A stretch of 64,000 nt of DNA from Pyrobaculum sp. WP30 (GTDB lineage: Archaea > Thermoproteota > Thermoprotei > Thermoproteales > Thermoproteaceae). Below the pieces are notes generated by a model. The model did not search any database. It was not told where the DNA came from and was given only the letters and a program-made list of their open reading frames with translations. Position numbers and translations under genes: made by a program. The DNA lies in NCBI GenBank assembly GCA_001189275.1, contig CP012158.1, forward strand, positions 1,355,704-1,419,703, read 5' to 3'. Numbering within the stretch: position 1 is the stretch's first letter; every line of letters starts with the position of its first letter. This document shows positions 42,599 through 51,744 of the stretch, one piece after another.

Positions 42599-44371
42599 TT
42601 ACATGTAGTAGAGCTCCCCCCTTTCCTTCTGCTCTCTGTCAAGCGCCGAGCCCGGCTTGTTGAGCCGAGGCCTGCCGGACTTGACGTCGCGTCTAAACGA
42701 CGCCTCTGCCCACTTTAGGAACGTGTTCATGCCGGTCCTCATGTCGGTGGGCCCTGGGGATACCCCCCTGCGCCCTGGCTCGCCTATAAACGGCATGATG
42801 GCGTTGGACATGTAGTCAATCATGGCGATGTCGTGTTCCACCACAAGGGCGGCTACTTCGCTTTCTTCAATTATCCGTCGGATGGTCCGCGCGACGGTTA
42901 TGCGCTGTTCTACGTCGAGATACGCCATCGGTTCGTCTAACACGTAGAGGTCAGCCTTCTTGAGCAAGGAGGCGGCCACCACCACTCTCTGAAGCTCGCC
43001 GCCTGAGAGCTCCCCCATCTTCCGCTCTAGGAGAGGCGCCAGGTTGAAGCCGCTGTTGAGGTCGGGCCATATGGGGTTGTCTGAGTAGTCGCTGGCCTGC
43101 TGGGCGAGCCACAGGCTTACCGGCGTCTCTTGGTTCTTCACTGCGACGTCTCTGATGTACTGAGGCTTGTAGCTTATCTTCACAGTTCCGTTAACCGAAC
43201 CCTTCGCCGGCTTTACCTCGCCTACGAGCACCTTGAGGAAGGTGGTCTTCCCAATGCCGTTTGGCCCTACGACGCCCACCACCTCCCCTTTGGCTATGTA
43301 AGATGCGGCAACCTCCAGCTGGAAGCTGCCGAGGTCCACGAAGAGGTCCTCCCACTCGACGAGGCGCGCCGCCTTGCCGGTCTTCCTCTCGGGCGGCCTG
43401 CTCTCGAACCTGATGGGCCTGTCTCGGATCCTCATGTTTTCTGAGGATATGTAACCCGCCAGGTACTCGTTTATGGCCTCCCTTGCCCCCGCCGGATGCG
43501 ACACGATGCCGTAGGCCCCCGGCTTGCCGTATACAATAACTATGTTGTCCGCCAAGAAGTCGAGAACCGTCAAGTCGTGCTCCACCACAAGCACATATTT
43601 ATTCGCCGTGTGTTCCCTTACGGCGTCGGCCACCTTAACCCTCTCCACTATGTCTAGATGTGTGGCTGGCTCGTCGAAGATATATACGTCAGCCTCCTTC
43701 GAGAGAGCCGCGGCGACGGCAAGCTTCTGTAGCTCCCCGCCCGAGAGGTCCTCCACCTTCCTGTCTAGAAGCTTATCCAAGCCGAACCTCTGTAGCAACT
43801 GCTCGTTTATGCCGGCTTTCTTCACCACGTCCGCCACCGAGCCCTTGAGATACATGGGGATGAGCTCGACGTACTGAATCTTGTGGACGGTCCTCAGTCT
43901 CTTGCTGTACAGCTCCGAGAAGTACGTCTGTAGCTCAGTCCCCCTAAACTGCTTGGTCACCTCCTCAGGCGAGGCTTTCCCCTCTGGGTTGCAGAGGTTC
44001 GGCACAAGCTCGCCCGCCAGGACCTTGGCCATGGTGGTCTTCCCCAGCGCGTTCCGGCCCAAAACTCCTATTATCCTCCCCCTGCGCAACATGGGGAGTC
44101 GGTAGAGCTTGAAGCCGCTGGGGCCGTACCTATGTACGCAGTCCCGCTCCAGCTCGTCCGGCAGATTAACGATGGTGATAGCTTGGAACGGGCACTTATG
44201 CACACATATCCCACATCCGATACACAACGCCTCAGAGATAACCGCCTTCTTTATCTGCTCGTCAATCCACACCACCTTTCCACTTCGGTTAACTGGGCAG
44301 TACTTGACACACTCGTGGCCGCATTTCCTTGGCTGACAAGCATCACGATCAACTACCGCGATTCTGACCAC
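42599..44371 (-). CDS. ABCE1/Rli1 ribosome-recycling ATPase
   Basis: A 590-residue twin-ABC protein that splits ribosomes after termination. The N-terminal FeS domain has the two cluster motifs (C-G-H-E-C-V-K-Y-C-P and C-I-G-C-G-I-C-V-H-K-C-P). NBD1 has G-R-N-A-L-G-K-T-T and L-S-G-G-E-L-Q-K; NBD2 has G-P-N-G-I-G-K-T-T and L-S-G-G-E-L-Q-R; the hinge segments follow. GTG 44371 is about 24 bases after the minus TATA box TTTTTTAATGCC, so leaderless. It leads an operon of four. Confidence 0.95.
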   Translation of the reverse strand: MVRIAVVDRDACQPRKCGHECVKYCPVNRSGKVVWIDEQIKKAVISEALCIGCGICVHKCPFQAITIVNLPDELERDCVHRYGPSGFKLYRLPMLRRGRIIGVLGRNALGKTTMAKVLAGELVPNLCNPEGKASPEEVTKQFRGTELQTYFSELYSKRLRTVHKIQYVELIPMYLKGSVADVVKKAGINEQLLQRFGLDKLLDRKVEDLSGGELQKLAVAAALSKEADVYIFDEPATHLDIVERVKVADAVREHTANKYVLVVEHDLTVLDFLADNIVIVYGKPGAYGIVSHPAGAREAINEYLAGYISSENMRIRDRPIRFESRPPERKTGKAARLVEWEDLFVDLGSFQLEVAASYIAKGEVVGVVGPNGIGKTTFLKVLVGEVKPAKGSVNGTVKISYKPQYIRDVAVKNQETPVSLWLAQQASDYSDNPIWPDLNSGFNLAPLLERKMGELSGGELQRVVVAASLLKKADLYVLDEPMAYLDVEQRITVARTIRRIIEESEVAALVVEHDIAMIDYMSNAIMPFIGEPGRRGVSPGPTDMRTGMNTFLKWAEASFRRDVKSGRPRLNKPGSALDREQKERGELYYM

Positions 44372-44401
44372 GCCGTAGACATTGACGGCATTAAAAAATT
44401 G

Positions 44402-44632
44402 TCATAGCATAGCCAGCATCACCGCCAAAGCTATGAAGACCGCTAATAAGATGCCGACGACTTTCCTAGTCTTTTTAAACACACCTGCGAGAAAGAAGAA
44501 CATGGCGAAAAGCAGGGCCGCCATCACGCGGCCGCCCCACTCGCCAAGCCCCAGCACTGCCAGCAACTTAGCAACGAGGATAAATACTCCCCTCAACGCG
44601 GACCAAATGACGTAGAAGTCTATCACTGGCAT
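44402..44632 (-). CDS. Small membrane protein
   Basis: A 76-residue protein with two or three hydrophobic segments (about 13-29, 38-53, 60-76) joined by a basic loop (K-K-T-R-K). ATG 44632 follows a GGGGGAGGAGG ribosome-binding site placed inside the end of the glycosyltransferase gene, so translation is coupled. It may assist the glycosyltransferase in the membrane, but this is inference. Confidence 0.6.
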   Translation of the reverse strand: MPVIDFYVIWSALRGVFILVAKLLAVLGLGEWGGRVMAALLFAMFFFLAGVFKKTRKVVGILLAVFIALAVMLAML

Positions 44633-45687
44633 ATCCTCCTCCCCCTCCAATTTATACATTTAACAAACACGGAGGCCCACACGGCTAGGGGGATGACGAA
44701 GTTGCCGACGGCCCAGGTGGCCGCCACGTCGCGCATCTTGACGGGGATGTTGGCGTGTCTCTTCACGCCTCTTGCGCGTATCACGTCCTTTGCCAGGTTG
44801 ATTGGGTGAAGGGCCAGGCCGGCTAGTAGCGAGGGGTCTGACAACAACGCCCCGGCCAGCGGGAGGACCACCGAGAGGAGAAAGCCGAGGGTGTAAATCA
44901 TAAGGCCCGCGTACCACCCAGCGGGGGCGTGCCACTTGACCATGAGGATCTGCCGTATGCCCCAGCGAAAGGCCTCGCCCGGTCTGCACTGGGGGTCCGG
45001 CGTGGGGGCTACGGCGCCTTTTGCAAACCAGATGGAGCCGCCCACCTCCTTCAGGGCTGAGTACACGGCGTAGTCATCGCTTATGTACCTCGGCAACCTC
45101 TCCGCCAGGTTCACCTTCTCTGCGAACTCCCGCCTGAAGGAGGTGGAGCCGCCCCACACAAACCTCGACCTCTTGTCCAACATGGCGGGGAAGCCCATGT
45201 TGCTTATTGCCAACCTCACCTTGTGGCAGAGGCCGCGGCCTAGGTACCACCTATACGTCGTGACTGAGTGATGCGTGGAGAGGGGCGCCGTCATGAGCTC
45301 AAGCCACCGCGGCCCCGGCCTTATGTCGTCGTCTGCAAAAACCACGCAGTCGCCGCCTGCCTGCCTCAGACCAGCCGCAAGCGCGGCGCCCTTGCCCTCC
45401 CCTCCGCTTACAACGACGCGGCCGAACTTCTGCGCAACGCCAAACGCGGGGTCGTCCGGCGTGTCCACCACGAAGATGTACTCCACCTCCGCCTCAGCCC
45501 TCTGCGACGTTATGGCCTTTAGGTTCTCCTCGGTCCACGGGTACGCCCCCCTCATCGGTATAACTACTGTGATCTTCCTGCACCTCTGAGGCGTGGTAGG
45601 CTCGGTGCCCCTCCAGAACAAGTACTCCCTGACCAGCCCGGCGGTGGCAAGACCTATAAACGGCAACGTGGCCAGCAGAGTTATCAC
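44623..45687 (-). CDS. Membrane glycosyltransferase (GT2/GT21-like)
   Basis: A 354-residue family 2-type glycosyltransferase. One N-terminal segment, a GT-A catalytic domain with V-V-I-P, F-A-D-D-D-I-R-P, S-D-D-Y and R-W-G-I-R-Q (the Q/RxxRW-type motif), and about three C-terminal membrane segments resemble ceramide-glucosyltransferase-like enzymes. It probably glycosylates a lipid. GTG 45687 is 24 bases after TTTTTAAATTG; the reading to 45744 includes that TATA and is rejected. Confidence 0.8.
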   Translation of the reverse strand: MITLLATLPFIGLATAGLVREYLFWRGTEPTTPQRCRKITVVIPMRGAYPWTEENLKAITSQRAEAEVEYIFVVDTPDDPAFGVAQKFGRVVVSGGEGKGAALAAGLRQAGGDCVVFADDDIRPGPRWLELMTAPLSTHHSVTTYRWYLGRGLCHKVRLAISNMGFPAMLDKRSRFVWGGSTSFRREFAEKVNLAERLPRYISDDYAVYSALKEVGGSIWFAKGAVAPTPDPQCRPGEAFRWGIRQILMVKWHAPAGWYAGLMIYTLGFLLSVVLPLAGALLSDPSLLAGLALHPINLAKDVIRARGVKRHANIPVKMRDVAATWAVGNFVIPLAVWASVFVKCINWRGRRICQ

Positions 45688-45821
45688 GGAGGGGGCCGCA
45701 GAGGGGTTTTTAAATTGTGGTATATAAAGCCGGCGGTTAACCACTGTGTAAACGCCTCAACGCGTGTTATAGATATGGAAATTAGTTGCTAGGGGTATAT
45801 AACCTCAGGTAGTGGATGTAC

Positions 45822-46328
45822 ATGAACGAAGTGAGGGAGTTCGACTTAACCTATAACGACTTGTTTAGGGCGCCCGACAAAGAAGGCGCAATAGTCTCCG
45901 TACGCGTACACAGGAAGGTGAAGGCGGTGCTGGAGGACCTCGCCAAGAAGGAGGGGCTAGACGGGGTGTCGGAGCTGGTGCGCTACCTAATAGCTGGGTA
46001 CCTCCTGGGCAAGTACAACGTTGAGAGGCCGCGGGAGAGGGTGCTCGTCGAGCCCATCGTCCTAACTGTAAACGTGCAGAAAGGCGGCAACGCGGCCGTC
46101 GACGACGTGGAGATGGACCTAGCCGCCGAAGAGGTCTCCGTCGTTATAAGAGACGTGGAGGACTACGTGAAGAAGGTGAGGGCCGGCGTCATACCAAGAA
46201 ACCCGGAGATAGCCATGAAACTCGGCAAGAAGCTCGCCAAGGCGCTTAAAACCGCGAAGAGGCTCGGCATGGAGGAGGAGTATATGTTATTGATGAGGCT
46301 TAAGGCGCAACTCGCTCTTCTTGAATAA
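45822..46328 (+). CDS. Ribbon-helix-helix regulator with helical tail
   Basis: A 168-residue protein with a ribbon-helix-helix-like domain (about residues 22-60, V-S-V-R-V-H-R-K-V then two helices with G-V-S-E-L-V-R-Y-L). The C-terminal part is helical (K-K-L-A-K-A-L-K-T-A-K-R-L-G-M-E-E). ATG 45822 is about 23 bases after the TATA box GTATATAACC; ATG 45816 is an alternative. The 94-residue gene downstream shares the A-K-R-L-G-x-E-E helix. DNA binding is likely but the operator is not known. Confidence 0.7.
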   Translation: MNEVREFDLTYNDLFRAPDKEGAIVSVRVHRKVKAVLEDLAKKEGLDGVSELVRYLIAGYLLGKYNVERPRERVLVEPIVLTVNVQKGGNAAVDDVEMDLAAEEVSVVIRDVEDYVKKVRAGVIPRNPEIAMKLGKKLAKALKTAKRLGMEEEYMLLMRLKAQLALLE

Positions 46329-46357
46329 AGTTTATAAGGCAACTGCATCTAGCCGCC

Positions 46358-46642
46358 ATGCCTACATGCACACGGTGGGAGCGTTTAGTATCTTGGGCAG
46401 AGAAGGGGGGAAATAGCCACAAGGCTTTGGAGTTTAAGGAAAAACTCGTGGAGTGCATAATCTACACCACACAGGAGAAGGTCACAAAGGGCAAGCTCCG
46501 AGAGGCTGAGGAGTTGTTGAAATACGGCAAAGACGTGGCTAAGAGGCTGGGCATCGAAGAGCTGAGCTTCCACATCTCCCTCTTGGAGAAGGAAATAGCC
46601 GAGGTGAGGGAGAGGAGGAAGGCCCAGACTCAGGCCAGGTAG
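46358..46642 (+). CDS. Small helical protein related to the RHH tail
   Basis: A 94-residue, all-helical protein. Near residue 55-63 it reads V-A-K-R-L-G-I-E-E, like the A-K-R-L-G-M-E-E tail of the RHH protein just upstream, followed by a long charged helix. ATG 46358 is 24 bases after GTTTATAAGG (leaderless). It may be a partner that dimerises with the RHH protein; that is inference. It overlaps the converging gene by 13 bases. Confidence 0.55.
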   Translation: MPTCTRWERLVSWAEKGGNSHKALEFKEKLVECIIYTTQEKVTKGKLREAEELLKYGKDVAKRLGIEELSFHISLLEKEIAEVRERRKAQTQAR

Positions 46643-47352
46643 ACGGCGTCGACCACTTTTCTGAGCCTTGCGATCTTCCTGTCTCCTCCGCTTACCACTG
46701 CGTAGCGGCCTAGCCCAACGGCTAGGAGGTCGACGGTGACACCCCCGATCTCCTTCCCCACCAGCACTAGGTAGCCCCTGTCGCGGAAGTGTTTCCAGTA
46801 GTAGTAGACTCCCCTGTATCTCCTGTTGACGGTGGCCGTGATGGGCGTGCTTTCTTCTATCAGCTTCGAGAGGTTTGCCGGCACGTGTAGGTAGTAATAC
46901 GGCGGCTTGTCCATCTTCACCACGTCTGCCAAGACGCCCTCCACCTCCTTAGTTGTCGTGATCTGGACTACGCTTTCCATAAGTTTCCTGGTCTTGGCCG
47001 CTATGTATTGGGACCTCCTCTTGCAGTCGAAAATAGGCACCACGGGGGTGTAGATCCCCTCCCCCCGCACGGCCGCGGGGAACGTGGAGCCGAACAACTC
47101 TACGAACTCCACGCGGTAGCCGAGGCGCTCCACGGTCTCGGCCGTGAGGAAGGGGGCCGCCTTTCTTATCATGCCGCGTCCCGGCCTGTATTTGGCAAGG
47201 TTGGCCCTATGTATCTGCTGGAGCCAGGGGGCGAGGAAGCCGACGGCGCTTTCCAGGTCTAGACCCTCCTCCATCTTTTTGAGTACCTCCCTCTCCAGCC
47301 ACTTAGGCGAGTCTTCGACTCCCAGTATCTTCCTTACCGCCTTCTCGATCAT
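46630..47352 (-). CDS. Protein of unknown function
   Basis: A 240-residue soluble protein. The N-terminal half is helical; the C-terminal half is beta-rich with a repeated V-N-R-R-Y-R-G-V-Y-Y-Y-W style and a final L-R-K-V-V-D-A-V. No motif was recognised. ATG 47352 is about 24-26 bases after a minus TATA-like TTATTAAC (47375-47382). It shares a short divergent promoter with the beta-helix gene. Confidence 0.55.
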   Translation of the reverse strand: MIEKAVRKILGVEDSPKWLEREVLKKMEEGLDLESAVGFLAPWLQQIHRANLAKYRPGRGMIRKAAPFLTAETVERLGYRVEFVELFGSTFPAAVRGEGIYTPVVPIFDCKRRSQYIAAKTRKLMESVVQITTTKEVEGVLADVVKMDKPPYYYLHVPANLSKLIEESTPITATVNRRYRGVYYYWKHFRDRGYLVLVGKEIGGVTVDLLAVGLGRYAVVSGGDRKIARLRKVVDAVYLA

Positions 47353-47392
47353 TTCTCCGCACAGCTTTAAAACCTAGTTAATAAGCTTATCC

Positions 47393-48397
47393 ATGGAGTT
47401 AGCCGTTGTGGGCAGTGTGGCGCCTCCTCTGGCGACGCCTCCGCCGTATATCGTGGCTGGGGGGTTTAGAATCGTGGAGCTGGCTGCCCTCGCCCTCTGC
47501 GGGGAGGGCAGGGTGATAATCTACGTGGAGGAAACGGCGAATTTCCCCCTGATTCTTGAGGGTTGCCGGTTTGAAATTCGACGCGGGATCCCGCCGGACG
47601 TGCCGAAGATGGATGTGGGGTGCGTCCCCCACCTCCTGCGGAGCCGCAACTTGAGATGCGGCGGACGCAGGGTGGATTTGGGCGGGCGGGAGCTTGCGGC
47701 GGAGCCGTTTACCAGCTTGGCCGACTTGATCCAGGTAAACGCCGAAATAATGAGGGAGGCGCTGTCGAGGCTTCGGGAGGTTGGGGTGGAGCTTCTGAAG
47801 GGAGAGGTAAGGGGCATGGTGAAGGGGGATGTGTACGTCCGGGGGGAGGTTTATGAATATACATACATAGAGGGGCCCGCGGTCGTGGGGCCTGGCTCGG
47901 CGGTGCTCCCCTTCACCTATGTGCGTCCAGGCACCGCGCTTTACTACGACGCGAAGATACGCGACGAGGCGAAAAACGCCGTTGTCGACGCCTATGCCCG
48001 GAAGCAACACGGGGGGTACCTCGGCGACTCCTACGTGGCCCCCTTTGTGAACCTCGGCGCGGGGACCACCGTGTCTAACTTGAAGAACACCCTGGGGGCT
48101 ATAAGGCCCTCCTACTCCGCCAAGAGCTACAGGAAGCTGGGGCCCGTCATCGGCGAGTTCGTAAAGACGGCAATTGGAACTCTGATATATGGGGGGAAGT
48201 ACGTGGGCCCCCTCTCGCACCTCTACGGAGTTGTGGATAGAGACGTGCCGCCCCTCTCGATATATAGAGGGGGCGAGGCGGCGCCGATGGACAGAGAAAA
48301 AGCCAAGGAGTACATAAGGCGCGACCTTGCGCAGTTCGGCCGGGAGGATCTATACAGCTACTACGTGGAGAAGCTAGTCGAGAAGCCGTTGCTTTAG
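47393..48397 (+). CDS. GlmU-like left-handed beta-helix protein
   Basis: A 334-residue protein. The C-terminal part (about 155-290) has hexapeptide-type repeats (A-V-V-G-P-G-S-A-V, F-V-N-L-G-A-G-T-T-V-S-N-L-K-N), as in the acetyltransferase half of GlmU-like sugar nucleotidyltransferases. The N-terminal part lacks the nucleotidyl-transfer signature G-x-G-T-R, so that half is degenerate or different. It may bind or acetylate a sugar nucleotide for glycans. ATG 47393 is about 24 bases after GCTTTAAAACC. Its last 24 bases overlap Lhr. Confidence 0.65.
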   Translation: MELAVVGSVAPPLATPPPYIVAGGFRIVELAALALCGEGRVIIYVEETANFPLILEGCRFEIRRGIPPDVPKMDVGCVPHLLRSRNLRCGGRRVDLGGRELAAEPFTSLADLIQVNAEIMREALSRLREVGVELLKGEVRGMVKGDVYVRGEVYEYTYIEGPAVVGPGSAVLPFTYVRPGTALYYDAKIRDEAKNAVVDAYARKQHGGYLGDSYVAPFVNLGAGTTVSNLKNTLGAIRPSYSAKSYRKLGPVIGEFVKTAIGTLIYGGKYVGPLSHLYGVVDRDVPPLSIYRGGEAAPMDREKAKEYIRRDLAQFGREDLYSYYVEKLVEKPLL

Positions 48398-51160
48398 GTG
48401 TTCGCGTTCTGCGTGTTGCAGTTGCTCAGTCAACTTGTTGAGGTCAGCGCCGTCGAGCTCCCTCAGCACCTCCTCCACCGCCTCAATAGGCAGCCTGGAG
48501 GCGAGGGCATATAGACCCACCCAGCCGTGGGCCCTCAGAACTTCGGCGGTTCGCCTGATTTCTTCGTATCCCCTCTTCACCTCTCTCTCTAAGTTGTCTG
48601 TTCTGACGGACCGCAGAACTCCTACGTTTGTACCACCGCAACGCGGACACCGTAGTTCCGACACCTCGCCCACGCGTATCATGCCGTACCACCCGCATTC
48701 TAGACATGCGGCCAGCATAGTGTAGTTGAGCAGGCGGGCCTTGGTGCTGTCTAGCACAAGCCTTCTGAGCCTCTCCGGTGGGATTATCTCAAGCCTGTGT
48801 GAAAGCTTTTCGTAAAGCACCTCGCCCAAGTAGGTGGGCCCCTCTACGTACACCACCGCTATTTCGCCTGTTTTTATCCGCTGTATCACCTCCGCCGTGT
48901 GGCCCAGGTCCAGCTCTCTTTCAAGAGTTTCCCTCAGGGCCTCATCGAAGACCGGGGTTCCGCTGAAGGCCTCCACCAGTTTCGACATGCTTACGCTGTA
49001 GACGTCTGCCTCCTTGTCCACAGCCCCCATCCTCTTGGCCACGTGGAGGATCCTCCGCTTAAAGGAGCCGGACTTGACGAGGGCGGACCTTATCAGCTCG
49101 GCTACTTCGTGGACGTCTAGGGCGGTGAGCCGGCGTATCTGCTCGCCTACAAGCTCGGCGGGCAGAGGCTCCGAGAACTGGATAATTATGCCGTATGGGT
49201 CTTGGTGGACCCCCACGGGCTTCTCCAGCAGCTTTATGAGTAGCTCGCCCAGCAACTTCCCCAGCGTGCGGTTAACTTGGGTGCCAAACGCCGCGTGGAT
49301 GATCACCACGTTGTCTCGAAACTGCTCAATAACCACCGTCCTGTCGTCGGGGACGGGGCCGTTGTGTTTGGCGAGCTCCTCCGCCACGAATTTGGCGGTT
49401 TCTTCGCTGACGCCGAACTCCTCGGCAACTGCGCGGGGGTCTGCGCCTTTGTGTATCTCCCTGCGCAGGGCGCCCACTTGTTGAGCCACCTCGAAGGGCA
49501 CAGGTATCTCCTCCCCCACCCAGCTGGGGATCGCCCCGGTGGGATCCGACACCTCCACCACCTTTATGCTTCTTTCCTCTATTCCCGCGATAAGCCAGGG
49601 CCTGCCGCGGAATATGAATTTGATCCCCACGTTTCCGTACTCAGCCACGAAGGACTCGTCTAGCGTCCCGACGAGCTCCCCCGTGTTGGCGTTGATTACG
49701 GCGTACTGCCTCTCGTCTGGGATCATAGAAAGCGTTTCGTAGAAGTAGCGGTAGAAGCCGCGGCCCCTCGGCCTCGTCACGGTGTCGCTGTCTTCGAAAT
49801 ACATGGCTAGCCTGGGGTAGAGGTCCTGCATGAACTTGACCACCCTCCTGAGCTCCTCGAGGGTTAGGTCTCTGTATGGATGCGCCTTTTTTATGACGCT
49901 GTAGAGCTCCTCCAGCTTCCACCGCGGCTTGAGTAGTAGAAAGGCAACCACCTGGTTGACCAACACGTCGTAGGGCTTGTGCGGGATCTGCGTAGGCTCA
50001 ATTAAGCCATCCCTCGCCCGCTTCACGATAACCATGGACTCCATCACGTCGTTTACATCCTCGCCTATTATGACGCCCTTCGGCACAGCCGACAACCTGT
50101 GGCCGCTTCTGCCGACTCTCTGAAGGAGGCGGGTCACCTGGTGCGGCGAGATGTACTGAATTACGAGGTCCACGTGGCCTATGTCTATGCCCAGCTCGAG
50201 GCTCGACGTGGCCACAACGGCCTTCAGCTCACCCCTCTTCAGCCTGTCCTCCACGGATATACGGACCATCTTGGAGAGAGAGGAGTGGTGTACAGCCGCC
50301 GGCAGATCGCCGAAGAGATACGAGAGACGGAAGCCGAGGAGCTCGGCCATGCTCCTGGTGTTGACAAATATAAGCGTGCTCCTGTTCTCCTCCACCAGCT
50401 CCTTAATGATACGGAGGCGGGCGACGACGTCGGGGTGGAAGCCCGAGGATTCAGCCAGCTTGTAATCCCGCTGTGTGGGCTCCGGCCTCACCACGTCTAG
50501 TTGCATATACCGGGTGAAGTTTACCAGCACGACCTTGAAGGGCCTGTCGTTCCCCACGAGGAACTTGGCCACCTCAACCGGGCTCCCCACCGTGGCTGAA
50601 AGCCCAACTATCTGGAAGTCGCGCCCTATGTGGTGTCTCAGCCTCTCCAGCGCTATGCTCAGCTGGACGCCCCTCTTGTCCTCGGCGAGTTCGTGAACCT
50701 CGTCGACGACAACCCACCTAAGCTCCTTCAGATGCTCCAACAGGCGGCGGCCCGTCAAAATAGCCTGCAACATCTCGGGGGTGGTTATCAATATGTGTGG
50801 CGGCGTCTTGCTCTGCCTCTGCCTGTCGGCCTTATCCGTATCGCCGTGTCTCACATCAACTCTGAAGCCGACCCTCTCGCCCCACCACCTAATCCTGTCG
50901 AGGAGGTCCCTGTTGAGCGCCCTAAGCGGAGTTATATACAGCACGTAGATGCCGGGCTTCTCAACCCCCTGCTCAAGCATCTTAGACAAGATGGGCAACA
51001 TCGCGGCCTCCGTCTTGCCGCTTCCCGTAGGCGCGATGATCAGCACGTTGCGGCCCTCCAGTATCTCAGGTATGGCCATTTTCTGTGGCTCGGTCGGCTC
51101 CTCAATCCCCCTCTCCCTCAAGGCCTCTTGAATCAGCGGGTGAAGCAGGTGGAAAGCCAC
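48374..51160 (-). CDS. lhr: Lhr-family large helicase
   Basis: A 928-residue superfamily 2 helicase of the Lhr type (DNA repair/RNA-DNA unwinding). Motifs: A-P-T-G-S-G-K-T-E (I), T-P-L-R-A-L-N-R-D (Ia), D-E-V-H (II), S-A-T-V (III), Q-R-V-G-R-S-G-H-R (VI), then the Lhr winged-helix core and a C-terminal zinc-like C-L-E-C-G...C-P-R-C-G. GTG 51160 is about 20-24 bases after AATTTAATAAACC, shared with the small secreted protein; the ORF to 51232 includes that TATA and is rejected. Confidence 0.9.
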   Translation of the reverse strand: MAFHLLHPLIQEALRERGIEEPTEPQKMAIPEILEGRNVLIIAPTGSGKTEAAMLPILSKMLEQGVEKPGIYVLYITPLRALNRDLLDRIRWWGERVGFRVDVRHGDTDKADRQRQSKTPPHILITTPEMLQAILTGRRLLEHLKELRWVVVDEVHELAEDKRGVQLSIALERLRHHIGRDFQIVGLSATVGSPVEVAKFLVGNDRPFKVVLVNFTRYMQLDVVRPEPTQRDYKLAESSGFHPDVVARLRIIKELVEENRSTLIFVNTRSMAELLGFRLSYLFGDLPAAVHHSSLSKMVRISVEDRLKRGELKAVVATSSLELGIDIGHVDLVIQYISPHQVTRLLQRVGRSGHRLSAVPKGVIIGEDVNDVMESMVIVKRARDGLIEPTQIPHKPYDVLVNQVVAFLLLKPRWKLEELYSVIKKAHPYRDLTLEELRRVVKFMQDLYPRLAMYFEDSDTVTRPRGRGFYRYFYETLSMIPDERQYAVINANTGELVGTLDESFVAEYGNVGIKFIFRGRPWLIAGIEERSIKVVEVSDPTGAIPSWVGEEIPVPFEVAQQVGALRREIHKGADPRAVAEEFGVSEETAKFVAEELAKHNGPVPDDRTVVIEQFRDNVVIIHAAFGTQVNRTLGKLLGELLIKLLEKPVGVHQDPYGIIIQFSEPLPAELVGEQIRRLTALDVHEVAELIRSALVKSGSFKRRILHVAKRMGAVDKEADVYSVSMSKLVEAFSGTPVFDEALRETLERELDLGHTAEVIQRIKTGEIAVVYVEGPTYLGEVLYEKLSHRLEIIPPERLRRLVLDSTKARLLNYTMLAACLECGWYGMIRVGEVSELRCPRCGGTNVGVLRSVRTDNLEREVKRGYEEIRRTAEVLRAHGWVGLYALASRLPIEAVEEVLRELDGADLNKLTEQLQHAEREHLKQRLLD

Positions 51161-51170
51161 GCAAAACAAA

Positions 51171-51188
51171 AGGTTTATTAAATTATAC
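51171..51188. promoter_or_regulatory. Shared divergent TATA region
   Basis: AGGTTTATTAAATTATAC reads TATA-like on both strands. On plus it is about 23 bases before ATG 51202; on minus it is about 20-24 bases before GTG 51160 of lhr. The two leaderless genes thus share a compact divergent promoter. Confidence 0.5.
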
Positions 51189-51201
51189 TTAAGCGCCGTG
51201 T

Positions 51202-51744
51202 ATGTCAAGACCGGCGCTTCTCCTCGCCGCATTGCTCTCGGCGTTTGCGCTGGCGCAGACCCTCATAATCCACGGGCCTTCCGGCAACTTCACGGCCACG
51301 GTGAGAAACAACACGCTTACTGTAGACGGCGACAGGTTGCCGCTTCCCAACGTGCCTCTCGGCTGGTACTTCAACGGGTCTTTCACCGTCTTCGGCATCT
51401 ACTACGGGAACCCGGATTGCAGCCTCGGCACTTACCCCAACGCCCCCAGGTTCTACATATCCTGCACCGCGGGGACGGACATGGTTGTGGTGGCGGTGAA
51501 AGACCCCAAGGCCAAAATCACCTGCAGAGACAAGAACAGACTCCTCAACCCCGCACAAGCCACGCAACACCTGGAGATCTACAGCACCAAAAGCCTAAGC
51601 CTTGAGTGTGAATCTGCGTTCTCTGCCGTCGTGTCGACCCCCACGGCGCTGGTCGGCGCGTTGGCGGGGATGACCGTTGCGTCGGCCGTGCTTGTGCTGG
51701 CTATGGGGGTTCTACTACTGCGGCGGGCTCTCCTCAAACAGTAG
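51202..51744 (+). CDS. Exported membrane-anchored protein of unknown function
   Basis: A 180-residue protein: signal peptide at residues 1-19 (S-R-P-A-L-L-L-A-A-L-L...A-Q), an extracellular beta-rich domain with several cysteines and N-x-S/T sites, and a C-terminal membrane segment (about 150-175) ending R-R-A-L-L-K-Q. No family was recognised. Its 3' end overlaps the CBS gene by 30 bases. Confidence 0.65.
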   Translation: MSRPALLLAALLSAFALAQTLIIHGPSGNFTATVRNNTLTVDGDRLPLPNVPLGWYFNGSFTVFGIYYGNPDCSLGTYPNAPRFYISCTAGTDMVVVAVKDPKAKITCRDKNRLLNPAQATQHLEIYSTKSLSLECESAFSAVVSTPTALVGALAGMTVASAVLVLAMGVLLLRRALLKQ

